In this document: positions 54,650-61,998 of the stretch, in pieces
Layout: every line of letters begins with the position of its first letter
Position numbering within the stretch: position 1 is the first letter of the stretch
From: an uncultured Bacteroidales bacterium
Lineage (GTDB): Bacteria > Bacteroidota > Bacteroidia > Bacteroidales > Paludibacteraceae
Length of the DNA stretch: 64,000 bases
NCBI GenBank assembly: GCA_900319005.1
Contig: ONMV01000001.1
Span: 227,489 to 291,488, forward strand
Reading direction: 5' to 3'
The notes under the pieces: model-generated
Databases searched by the model: none
What the model was told of the DNA's origin: nothing
What the model saw: the letters and a program-made list of their open reading frames with translations, nothing else
Program-made: the position numbers and the translations under genes

Positions 54650-54783
54650 TAATTGACGATTGGACGATTGACGAGGTACGATTGATTTACGATTGAAAAA
54701 GATTGTACAATTGTTCTCGGAAAATCGTCAATTAAACAAAATCGTCAATAAATCGTAAATCGTAAATTTGTAAATCGTCAATT
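54650..54783. repeat. Long CGATTGA/CGTCAAT-type array between kbl and tdh
   Basis: Most of the spacer is built of ATTGACG, ATTTACG, AAATCGT and GTCAATT units, on both sides of a short unlike block. No promoter is seen in it. Confidence 0.75.
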
Positions 54784-55809
54784 ATGAAAGCTCTCGTCAA
54801 GAGATTTCCCGAGCCTGGCATTTGGATGGAAGATGTACCGATGCCGGAGGTGGGGGTGAATGATGTCCTTATTAAGGTCAAGAAAGCCGCTATCTGTGGT
54901 ACTGACCTCCATATGTATAAATGGGACGCTTGGTCACAGGCGCACTGCAAACCGCCTTATACGATGGGCCATGAGTTCGTCGGCGTCGTGGCGGAAGTAG
55001 GAGCCGGTGTCCGGCATTTCCAGATCGGCGAACGCGTCACCGCGGAGGGTCACATCGTTTGTGGACACTGCCGTAACTGCCGAAGGGGAATGGGACACGT
55101 CTGTGAAAACACTATCTCTGTCGGTATCATGGGCAAGGATGGCTGTTTTGCCGAATATGTCACCATACCCGAATCGAACGTCGTCAAGCTCCGTCCGGAG
55201 ATACCCGATGACTTCGCTGCTATCATGGACCCGTTCGGCAACGCTACCCACACTGCCCTCGCTTTCCCCCTTCTCGGCGAAGATGTACTCATTACCGGAG
55301 CTGGACTCATCGGTACGATGGCGGCTGGTATTTGCCGTTATGCCGGAGCGAAGAATATCGTCGTTACGGATATTAACCCGCTTCGTCTGGAGATCGCCAA
55401 AAAAATGGGGGCGACCCTCACCGTCGATGGCTCAAAAGGTGAAACTGTACAGGACGCAATGAATCAACTCGGTATCCGCGGATTTGATGTGGGACTGGAG
55501 ATGTCTGGGGCTCCTGCTGCCTTCAATGAGATGATCGAGCATATGTACAAAGGTGCCAACATCGCCCAATTGGGAATCCTGCCTTCCGACACCCAGGTCA
55601 ACTGGTCGGATGTTATCTTCAATGCCCTCACTATCAAAGGAATAACAGGTCGTCGCATGTGGGAGACTTGGTACCAGATGGAGCAAATGCTCCTCGGTGG
55701 ACTTGATCTCTCGCCGGTGATTACTCACCGTTTCGCCTTTGATGATTTCCAAAAAGGCTTCGACGTCATGGTCTCCGGCCAATGTGGCAAAGTCCTCCTT
55801 GAATGGTAA
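54784..55809 (+). CDS. tdh: L-threonine 3-dehydrogenase
   Basis: A 341-residue zinc-dependent dehydrogenase (MDR type). Catalytic zinc site CGTDLHMYKWD and HEFVG; structural zinc CGHCRNCRRGMGHVC; NAD loop ITGAGLIGTMAAGICR. It makes 2-amino-3-ketobutyrate, the substrate of Kbl. Full length. Confidence 0.95.
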   Translation: MKALVKRFPEPGIWMEDVPMPEVGVNDVLIKVKKAAICGTDLHMYKWDAWSQAHCKPPYTMGHEFVGVVAEVGAGVRHFQIGERVTAEGHIVCGHCRNCRRGMGHVCENTISVGIMGKDGCFAEYVTIPESNVVKLRPEIPDDFAAIMDPFGNATHTALAFPLLGEDVLITGAGLIGTMAAGICRYAGAKNIVVTDINPLRLEIAKKMGATLTVDGSKGETVQDAMNQLGIRGFDVGLEMSGAPAAFNEMIEHMYKGANIAQLGILPSDTQVNWSDVIFNALTIKGITGRRMWETWYQMEQMLLGGLDLSPVITHRFAFDDFQKGFDVMVSGQCGKVLLEW

Positions 55810-55868
55810 AATGTTTCAATGAATAAATGACCAAATAAATGACCAAATGGTAAATGAACAAATGGTAC
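55810..55868. repeat. AAATGACC/AAATGGT array at the start of era
   Basis: About eight units; the last ones run into the era reading frame and give MVNEQMV. Confidence 0.75.
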
Positions 55869-56755
55869 ATCGCAGTGGGTTTGTAAATATCGTCGGTAAC
55901 CCCAACGTCGGCAAATCGACCCTCATGAACGCCTTGGTCGGCGAACGTCTTTCGATTATCACGTCGAAAGCCCAAACAACACGCCATCGTATCATGGGAA
56001 TCGTTAACGGCGAAGACTTCCAGATGGTCTATTCAGACACACCGGGTGTCCTCTCGCCGAACTACCAACTCCAGCGTCAGATGCTCGAGTTTTCCCGTTC
56101 GGCCCTCGTCGATGCCGATGTCCTGCTATACGTCACCGAACCCCAAGACACCATCGACCGCAATCCCGACTTCATCGAGAAAGTAAAGAAGATGTCTTCA
56201 GCAGGCTCGAGCGTGTTCCTTATAATAAATAAGATTGATCTGACATCGCAAGATACCTTGGAACGATTAGTGGAATTTTGGCACACCCAGCTTCCCGAAG
56301 CTACCATCTTCCCCATTTCGGCACAAGAACGTTTCGGCGTTTCGCAGCTTTTCGATGCTATCAAAGATGCACTGCCTGTCGGTCCGCCGTTCTTTCCCAA
56401 AGACCAGCTGACCGACAAGCCCGCACGCTTCTTTGTCAACGAGATCATCCGAGAGAAGATCTTGCTCAATTACGACAAAGAGATCCCGTACTCCGTCGAA
56501 GTCGAAGTAGAATCCTTCAAGGAAGAGGACAAGTTAATCTCTATTTCCGCCGTCATTTATTGCGAACGCGATTCCCAAAAAGGCATCATCATCGGCAAAG
56601 CCGGTTCTGCACTCAAACGCGTCGGTTCGCAAGCCCGCAAGGACATCGAGGAATTCTTCCAAAAAAAGGTCTTCCTCCAGCTCTTCGTCAAAGTGGACAA
56701 AGATTGGCGTTCCAACACCAACCGTCTCAAGCACTACGGCTACGATCTCTCTTAA
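55847..56755 (+). CDS. era: GTPase Era
   Basis: A 302-residue GTPase needed for 30S ribosome assembly. G1 GNPNVGKST, G2 TTRHRI, G3 DTPG, G4 NKID, and a C-terminal KH domain (IIIGKAGSALKRVGSQARK). The first residues MVNEQMVHRSG come from the preceding repeat; ATG 55862 (VHRSGFVNIVG) may be the true start. Terminator at 56762. Confidence 0.95.
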   Translation: MVNEQMVHRSGFVNIVGNPNVGKSTLMNALVGERLSIITSKAQTTRHRIMGIVNGEDFQMVYSDTPGVLSPNYQLQRQMLEFSRSALVDADVLLYVTEPQDTIDRNPDFIEKVKKMSSAGSSVFLIINKIDLTSQDTLERLVEFWHTQLPEATIFPISAQERFGVSQLFDAIKDALPVGPPFFPKDQLTDKPARFFVNEIIREKILLNYDKEIPYSVEVEVESFKEEDKLISISAVIYCERDSQKGIIIGKAGSALKRVGSQARKDIEEFFQKKVFLQLFVKVDKDWRSNTNRLKHYGYDLS

Positions 56756-56761
56756 TAATCT

Positions 56762-56788
56762 ATCCGCCAATCTTGGCGGATTTTTTTT
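56762..56788 (+). terminator. Terminator of era
   Basis: ATCCGCCAA pairs with TTGGCGGAT around TC, then eight T. It has the same CCAATCTTGG core as the palindrome at 48430. Confidence 0.85.
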
Positions 56789-56799
56789 ATGTCCTGTTC

Positions 56800-56817
56800 C
56801 CGGCGGTATTCCGCCGG
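56800..56817. repeat. REP-like hairpin CCGGCGGTATTCCGCCGG
   Basis: Perfect palindrome with loop TATT, just after the era terminator. Confidence 0.6.
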
Positions 56818-56843
56818 ATATATGTCATTTTCACTTTCCCCTT

Positions 56844-56896
56844 CTGCCATTTTGTCAGCCTTTTTCTGCCAAATCCCCTTTGGCACGCCTTTTGTC
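56844..56896 (+). promoter_or_regulatory. Possible sigma-54-type promoter region of dnaK
   Basis: CTGCCATTTTGTCAG at 56844-56858 is an imperfect inverted repeat. TTGGCACG (56880-56887) with TTGT at 56892-56895 resembles a -24/-12 sigma-54 promoter, one base off the consensus TTGC. No standard TTTG...TAnnTTTG promoter is visible before dnaK. Tentative. Confidence 0.35.
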
Positions 56897-56912
56897 ATTA
56901 TTTGGGTGACTC

Positions 56913-56984
56913 GGTCTAACAGCGCAGCGGTCTGTCAGTGAAACGGTCTGTCAGCGCAGCGGTCTATCAGTCCGCAAGACGGTC
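56913..56984. repeat. 16-base tandem array in the dnaK leader
   Basis: Three 16-base GGTCTGTCAGCGCAGC-type units (56913, 56929, 56945), a 20-base variant and a partial GGTC. They lie in the dnaK leader. Confidence 0.8.
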
Positions 56985-57022
56985 ATAAAAATCGAAAATT
57001 AATTAAAGAAAGGAAAAATACT

Positions 57023-58904
57023 ATGTCTAAAATTATTGGAATTGACCTCGGTACTACAAACTCATGTGTAGCCGTAATGGAGGGTAACGAACCTATCGTA
57101 ATCGCTAACGCTGAAGGTAAACGTACTACGCCTTCTGTAGTCGGATTCATCGATGGCGGTGAGCGTAAAGTGGGTGACCCTGCTAAACGTCAAGCAATCA
57201 CAAACCCGACCAAAACTATCTATTCTATCAAACGTTTTATGGGCGAAACCTATGATCGTCTGCAATCTGAGATCGCGCGTGTTCCTTATAAGGTAGTGAA
57301 AGGCGATAACAACACCCCGCGTGTGGACATCGACGGACGTCTCTACACCCCGCAGGAGATCTCGGCTATCATCCTCCAGAAGATGAAGAAAACCGCTGAG
57401 GACTACCTCGGACAAGAGGTTACCGAAGCTACGTCAGGCTACCAAGGAAGCCGGTGAGATCGCAGGTCTGAACGTACGCCGTATTGTCAACGAGCCGACC
57501 GCAGCTGCCTTGGCTTATGGTCTCGACAAGTCCAACAAGGATATGAAGATTGTGGTCTTCGACTGCGGTGGTGGTACACACGATGTGTCCGTGCTCGAAC
57601 TCGGTGACGGTGTCTTCGAGGTAAAAGCAACCGATGGTGATACACACCTTGGTGGTGACGATTTCGATCATCGTATTATCGATTGGCTCGTTCAGGAGTT
57701 CAAGAACGAGAACGGTGGAGCGGACCTCTCCAAAGACCCGATGGCTATGCAGCGTCTGAAAGAGGCTGCCGAGAAAGCAAAAATCGAGCTTTCCTCCTCT
57801 ACCTCTACGGAAATCAACCTGCCGTATATCATGCCGGTCAACGGTGTTCCTGCTCACCTCGTAAAGACCCTGACACGTGCTAAATTCGAGCAGCTTATCG
57901 ACGATCTGATCCAGCGTACCATCGCTCCGTGCCGCACGGCCCTCGAGCACGCCGGATTGAAGACCTCCGATATCGACGAAATCATCTTGGTTGGTGGTTC
58001 GACTCGTATCCCGGCTATCCAGGATGCCGTACAGAAATTCTTCGGCAAAGCTCCGTCGAAGGGCGTTAACCCGGATGAGGTAGTAGCAGTAGGTGCAGCC
58101 ATCCAAGGTGGTGTCCTCACAGGTGACGTCAAGGATGTCCTCCTGCTCGATGTAACCCCGCTGAGCCTTGGTATCGAGACCATGGGCGGTGTCATGACTA
58201 AGATGATCGAAGCCAACACCACCATCCCGACCAAGAAGACCGAGACCTTCACCACCGCTGTCGATAACCAGCCTTCTGTAGAGATCAAAGTCCTCCAAGG
58301 AGAGCGTCCGATGGCAGCTCAGAACAAGCAAATCGGTATCTTCCACCTCGATGGTATCATGCCGGCTCGTCGTGGCGAACCGCAGATCGAAGTAACCTTC
58401 GATATCGATGCCAACGGTATCTTGAACGTCACCGCGAAGGACAAAGCTACCGGTAAGGAGCAAAAGATCCGTATCGAAGCATCCTCCGGTCTGTCTGACG
58501 AAGAGATCAAGCGTATGAAAGCCGAAGCAGAAGCCAACGCTGAGGCCGACAAGAAGGCGAAAGAGCAGGCTGATAAACTCAACAAAGCCGACGCTACGAT
58601 CTTCCAGACCGAGAAGCAACTCGCTGAACTCGGCGACAAGATCCCTGCTGACAAGAAGGCGCCGATCGAGGAAGCGCTCAAGAAACTCAAAGAGGCGTAC
58701 GAGAAACGCGACGCCGACGAGTGCGAGAAGTACAACAACGAGTTGATGTCCGCTTTCCAGGCCGCTTCCGCAGAGATGTACGCTGCCCAACAGCAAGCCG
58801 GCCAACAGGCCGGAGGCCCGCAACAAGGCTCGACAAACGGTTCTACCGACAACGGCTCCAACGGTCCCACCGCTGAGGATGTCGACTTCGAAGAGGTGAA
58901 GTAA
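57023..58904 (+). pseudogene. dnaK: Chaperone DnaK, frameshifted by a 35-base deletion
   Basis: Two adjacent frames encode DnaK: residues 1-136 (57023-57430; [17 protein letters not shown]) and the rest from 57432 in the next frame ([20 protein letters not shown] to the C-terminal EDVDFEEVK). Between them DnaK normally has the strand and loop ITVPAYFND with flanking residues; these 12 codons are replaced by one base. The frame therefore breaks and the first part stops at 57457. The remainder, including the ATPase second half and substrate domain, is intact. Either the gene is truly broken (surprising for a main chaperone) or the assembly is wrong here. Confidence 0.9.
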
Positions 58905-58939
58905 AAAATGACTTAATTCAGAAAAAAATGACATGCGCG

Positions 58940-58971
58940 CTTGCGTATGTCATTTTTTTGTAGTACCTTTG
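58940..58971 (+). promoter_or_regulatory. Promoter for the acyltransferase gene
   Basis: CTTGCGTATGTC at 58940 and TACCTTTG at 58964-58971, 20-base gap. Confidence 0.85.
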
Positions 58972-58992
58972 CGCCCTATTCTGTCAGCAATA

Positions 58993-60063
58993 ATGGAGAA
59001 CCGTGATAGGCATATTGATATAGCTCGTTCCGTGGCTATCATTTTGGTGGTTTTGGGGCATATTGGTGTAGTCCCCGGCTGTGAGTGGCTGGAAGCACAT
59101 TTCCCGATTTATAGTTACCACATGGCTTTGTTCCTGTGCATCAGCGGCTATCTGTTCCGCGATATGGACTGGAGTTCGTTCCCTACTTTCCTTAAGAAAA
59201 AGTCGCTTGGGTTGTTACTCCCTCTTATTGGCTGGAATATAGCGTACGCTGCGATAGTTACTCTTTTCAATCATTGGCAATTAGTCCATTACCTCCCGCC
59301 TACTGAAAAAGTATGGACTTTTTACAATTTGTTTATAGCACCTTTTATGGGCTGCGACCAATATTTTTTCAATCATGCCACATGGTTTGTCGGAATGTTG
59401 TACCCCGCGCTACTTGTTTACGCACTTATCTTTCTGATAAGCAGGAGGTTACCTGAGTGGAGTATACTTGTCTTGTATTTCTGTATTGCTATTACAGCGA
59501 TGTGTGTCGCGCGGTTTTGCGATTTCCCACAATGGGCATTGTTACCTTTGCATATCGCCTATGCCCTCTTCTTTTTGCAGGTCGGCCGATGCTGGAGAAT
59601 ATGGATAGAACCCCTGTTGAATAGAATCAATATATGGTTCGTTATGATCGGAGTGCTTGTCGTGTGGTTTGTTGTGCAACTGTTCGGTGGCCATACTTGT
59701 GTGGTAGCATGGATGAATTTCGGCGGGTATATCCTGATTCCATTGTTAACGGGAGTCTTGGGCAGTGTAAGCTGGATTCTAATCAGCATGGTCTTCTCGC
59801 AATACATAAGGGCGAATAGGTTAGAAACGCTGATTGGAACAAACACTTGGTCCATCATGGCTCACCATCTTACGGTACGCTTTGTGGTTTGCTATCTGTT
59901 TGTACGGTTCACGCATGACACCGCAGCCATGGCGTCTTTGCAGGATAATTTTTGGTACCGCTCGCACGATATTAATTATTGGGTCTATGTCGCTGCAATG
60001 ATTATTCTTCCCATCCTATGGCAGCTCCTCTTTAATCGTCTTAAATCGCTTTTCGTTCATTAG
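58993..60063 (+). CDS. Acyltransferase family 3 (OafA-like) membrane protein
   Basis: A 356-residue integral membrane protein of about ten helices. It begins RHIDIARSVAIILVVLGHIG, the family's catalytic-His motif, and continues HMALFLCISGYLFR. Such enzymes O-acylate surface sugars or similar. The start at 58993 was chosen because the promoter lies upstream, within a longer open frame. Confidence 0.85.
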   Translation: MENRDRHIDIARSVAIILVVLGHIGVVPGCEWLEAHFPIYSYHMALFLCISGYLFRDMDWSSFPTFLKKKSLGLLLPLIGWNIAYAAIVTLFNHWQLVHYLPPTEKVWTFYNLFIAPFMGCDQYFFNHATWFVGMLYPALLVYALIFLISRRLPEWSILVLYFCIAITAMCVARFCDFPQWALLPLHIAYALFFLQVGRCWRIWIEPLLNRINIWFVMIGVLVVWFVVQLFGGHTCVVAWMNFGGYILIPLLTGVLGSVSWILISMVFSQYIRANRLETLIGTNTWSIMAHHLTVRFVVCYLFVRFTHDTAAMASLQDNFWYRSHDINYWVYVAAMIILPILWQLLFNRLKSLFVH

Positions 60064-60138
60064 TCAGGAATTGTATCCCGACTCGGATTACGTCTCCGAC
60101 AAGGAGCGAAAGCTCCGCTTAAGGACTTCGTCTCTTAC

Positions 60139-60155
60139 GTCGGATACTATCCGAC
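60139..60155. repeat. REP-like hairpin GTCGGATACTATCCGAC
   Basis: Perfect palindrome; first of the cluster 60139-60305. Confidence 0.7.
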
Positions 60156-60213
60156 ATCCCAAATCCCCTGCTCAATAGAGTAGGGGATTTTCTTTTTCTC
60201 TCCGTCCATTTCT

Positions 60214-60230
60214 CCGGCATTGTATGCCGG
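60214..60230. repeat. REP-like hairpin CCGGCATTGTATGCCGG
   Basis: Perfect palindrome; preceded by CTCCGTCCATTTC, which recurs at 61259. Confidence 0.7.
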
Positions 60231-60253
60231 CATTTTTTTGTATGTTCATTCCA

Positions 60254-60268
60254 CCGGATCTGATCCGG
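60254..60268. repeat. REP-like hairpin CCGGATCTGATCCGG
   Basis: Perfect palindrome; preceded by GTATGTTCATTCC, which recurs near 61298. Confidence 0.7.
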
Positions 60269-60305
60269 CATGTCGTCGTCCATTCTGCCGGATGTCATCC
60301 GGCGT
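60263..60305. repeat. 43-base direct repeat, left copy
   Basis: Identical to 61211-61253. Contains hairpin GCCGGATGTCATCCGGC (60287-60303). The two copies flank the RNA plus lipoprotein cassette. Confidence 0.9.
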
Positions 60306-60404
60306 GTCCCTCTCATCTTACCCCCTTCTCCTCTCTTTCTTTTTTGCTGTTTATCTGCGATTTCCTCTATTTATTTGTATTTTCTGTATTTTTCTACATT
60401 TTTA

Positions 60405-60436
60405 TTTGCACATATCAAAAAATAGTTGTACCTTTG
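60405..60436 (+). promoter_or_regulatory. Promoter for the candidate structured RNA
   Basis: TTTGCACATATC at 60405 and TACCTTTG at 60429-60436, 20-base gap. The predicted start is near 60443. Confidence 0.85.
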
Positions 60437-60442
60437 CACCGT

Positions 60443-60661
60443 CTTTTGTAGATAGCTGGCTCCGACAGCCTAAAAAAGCGGTGACATATTGATTATTTCG
60501 CGTTTGCGATTTATTGGAATCCTTGGAATGTAGGAAGTTTTAATGATTCACCAATAATAAGTCAGCAAGCGTCCATATTGTATATGGGCGTGACTTATCG
60601 GTGAATGGGCATTTCCTACAGCCTCAAGGATGATAAGGAAGCGCTCATATTTCTTTTTTTT
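60443..60661 (+). ncRNA. Candidate rod-shaped structured RNA
   Basis: No protein is seen, but the strand folds into one long hairpin. Stems: ATCCTTG/CAAGGAT (60519-60525, 60625-60631), TGTAGGAA/TTCCTACA (60529-60536, 60613-60620), ATTCACC/GGTGAAT (60546-60552, 60600-60606), ATAAGTCA/TGACTTAT (60557-60564, 60591-60598) and CGTCCATAT/ATATGGGCG (60570-60578, 60582-60590). An internal loop lies at 60537-60545 with 60607-60612. Outer parts pair weakly and a T-run (60653-60661) may end transcription. The rod shape recalls 6S RNA; a cis-acting leader of the lipoprotein gene is the other option. Confidence 0.5.
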
Positions 60662-60732
60662 ATATGAGGATTTACTTAATTTATTAATCTAAAAACCGAT
60701 GAGGCGATGGGATATAACCGCCAACAATTTTA

Positions 60733-61137
60733 ATGAAAAAATGTTTTACCTATTTAATGGCGGTGTTATTAGTTGGACTAATCTTTGCAAGTTGTAAGAG
60801 TAATGATAATGTAGATAGTAATCTTCTGGGTAAGTGGAGCGTTACTTCTATTGAGACTGTGGAAGATGGTGCGAATATAGAAATAAAAATGGATGGTAAT
60901 AATTATATGTTTTTTACTTTTTCAAGTGGGGGGAAGTATTTTCAAGATGTGAATGCCTATGAAGATAAATGGGATTTTAATGGTACCTGGGCATTGGAAT
61001 CAAATAAGTTAATCCTTGATAAAGGTTCGATGGATGAACAAGTTTATACTATTTTGGAACTAACTGGTAATAAACTCATTATAGAAACAAAGGTCGGCTC
61101 TCAACCCACTAAATACAATTTAACAAAGGTAAATTAA
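60733..61137 (+). CDS. Lipocalin-like lipoprotein
   Basis: A 134-residue lipoprotein (lipobox LIFASC). The mature part reads LLGKWSVTSIETVED, then WDFNGTWALESNKLILDKG and TILELTGNKLIIETK, the pattern of small lipocalin-like (DUF-type) domains of Bacteroidales that may bind a small ligand. Markedly AT-rich and unlike its neighbours. It has no promoter of its own that I can see and starts 71 bases after the RNA's T-run. Confidence 0.75.
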   Translation: MKKCFTYLMAVLLVGLIFASCKSNDNVDSNLLGKWSVTSIETVEDGANIEIKMDGNNYMFFTFSSGGKYFQDVNAYEDKWDFNGTWALESNKLILDKGSMDEQVYTILELTGNKLIIETKVGSQPTKYNLTKVN

Positions 61138-61160
61138 GAGAACTTTCTTTTTTCCTCTTT

Positions 61161-61187
61161 GCCCGAGCTAACCCCTCGGGCTTTTTC
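61161..61187 (+). terminator. Terminator of the lipoprotein gene
   Basis: GCCCGAG pairs with CTCGGGC (61175-61181), then T-rich sequence. Confidence 0.85.
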
Positions 61188-61200
61188 TTTCTTCTTTTCT

Positions 61201-61217
61201 GCCGGATTGTATCCGGC
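61201..61217. repeat. REP-like hairpin GCCGGATTGTATCCGGC
   Basis: Perfect palindrome that starts the right-hand cluster. Confidence 0.7.
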
Positions 61218-61253
61218 ATGTCGTCGTCCATTCTGCCGGATGTCATCCGGCGT
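61211..61253. repeat. 43-base direct repeat, right copy
   Basis: Identical to 60263-60305, in the same orientation, 948 bases apart. Contains hairpin 61235-61251. Confidence 0.9.
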
Positions 61254-61273
61254 ATTTCACTCCGTCCATTTCC

Positions 61274-61290
61274 CCGACATTTAATGTCGG
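61274..61290. repeat. REP-like hairpin CCGACATTTAATGTCGG
   Basis: Perfect palindrome. The 61138-61594 gap otherwise holds the terminators, hairpins, promoter and 11-base array listed, and no supported gene. Confidence 0.7.
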
Positions 61291-61367
61291 CTTCTCGTAT
61301 GTTCATTCCCCTAGAATTTTATTCCGGCATTTTTGACTAGTCCTTTTAACCTTTTAACTCTTTAACG

Positions 61368-61395
61368 AAAAAATCGTTTAAAAGAACGATTTTTT
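61368..61395. terminator. Terminator-like hairpin
   Basis: AAAAAATCGTT pairs with AACGATTTTTT; it would work on either strand. Confidence 0.7.
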
Positions 61396-61404
61396 CCTCT
61401 CCCT

Positions 61405-61436
61405 CTTGCATATATCAAAAATAATTACTAACTTTG
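61405..61436 (+). promoter_or_regulatory. Promoter for the 115-residue protein
   Basis: CTTGCATATATC at 61405 and TAACTTTG at 61429-61436, 20-base gap. Confidence 0.85.
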
Positions 61437-61457
61437 CACCCGCTTTACCTTATTTGA

Positions 61458-61490
61458 ACGACGGTCAAACGACGGTCAAGCGACAGTCAA
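61458..61490. repeat. Three 11-base tandem units
   Basis: ACGACGGTCAA-type units, directly after the predicted transcription start. They match in unit length, not sequence, the array at 37887. Confidence 0.8.
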
Positions 61491-61594
61491 GGCTTACGTT
61501 ACGCCCCTGTCGCCCCAGAAAAGCACCCCAAATTTATGTACAATTCTATATTATATATTAATATATAATATACATTTTAAAACCCCATCTTTTT

Positions 61595-61942
61595 ATGTCA
61601 GAAATTAAAACATCCTCAGGCATCGACGAGATTCGCGGCAAAACCAACGGCCGTGACAGTGGCTATTTCTACATGCGTAACGGCAAACAATTTTACCGTA
61701 CTCGCAAAGAATCTTACCAGCAAAACCAGTCTCCCCGCCAAAAGTGGAACTCTGCCGCTTTCAAGTACGCCAACTCGCAGCTCAAGCTCCTGACCACTCC
61801 GGAAGCCAAAGCTCAACTCGCAGCCGACTTTGAAGCCGCAAACCACATCGCCTCCAACGGTAAGACATACACCACTTCCCGTGCTTGGAAATTCAATTCC
61901 CTTATCCACGATTTTAAACAGATGCATCCCTTTAATTCGTAA
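61595..61942 (+). CDS. Conserved-looking 115-residue protein, unknown
   Basis: No family name is recognised. It has a Gly/Asn-rich start (IRGKTNGRDSGYFYMRNGKQFYR), a basic helix (RQKWNSAAFKYANSQLKLL) and a C-terminal helix ending HDFKQMHPF. No signal peptide or membrane segment. I believe similar proteins exist in other Bacteroidales. It has its own promoter, a long leader with an 11-base array, and is followed by a repeat-filled spacer before the SprT-like gene. Confidence 0.7.
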   Translation: MSEIKTSSGIDEIRGKTNGRDSGYFYMRNGKQFYRTRKESYQQNQSPRQKWNSAAFKYANSQLKLLTTPEAKAQLAADFEAANHIASNGKTYTTSRAWKFNSLIHDFKQMHPFNS

Positions 61943-61996
61943 ATTATTTCAATCGTCAATAAATCGTCCAATCGTCAATCGTTCAATCGTCAATCC
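61940..61996. repeat. AATCGTC/AATCGTT array before the SprT-like gene
   Basis: About seven 7-8-base units fill the whole spacer. No promoter is seen in it. Confidence 0.75.
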
Positions 61997-61998
61997 CC

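Noticed and set aside
60139-61290. Insertion sequence
   Set aside because: Direct and inverted repeats are present but no transposase frame lies between them.
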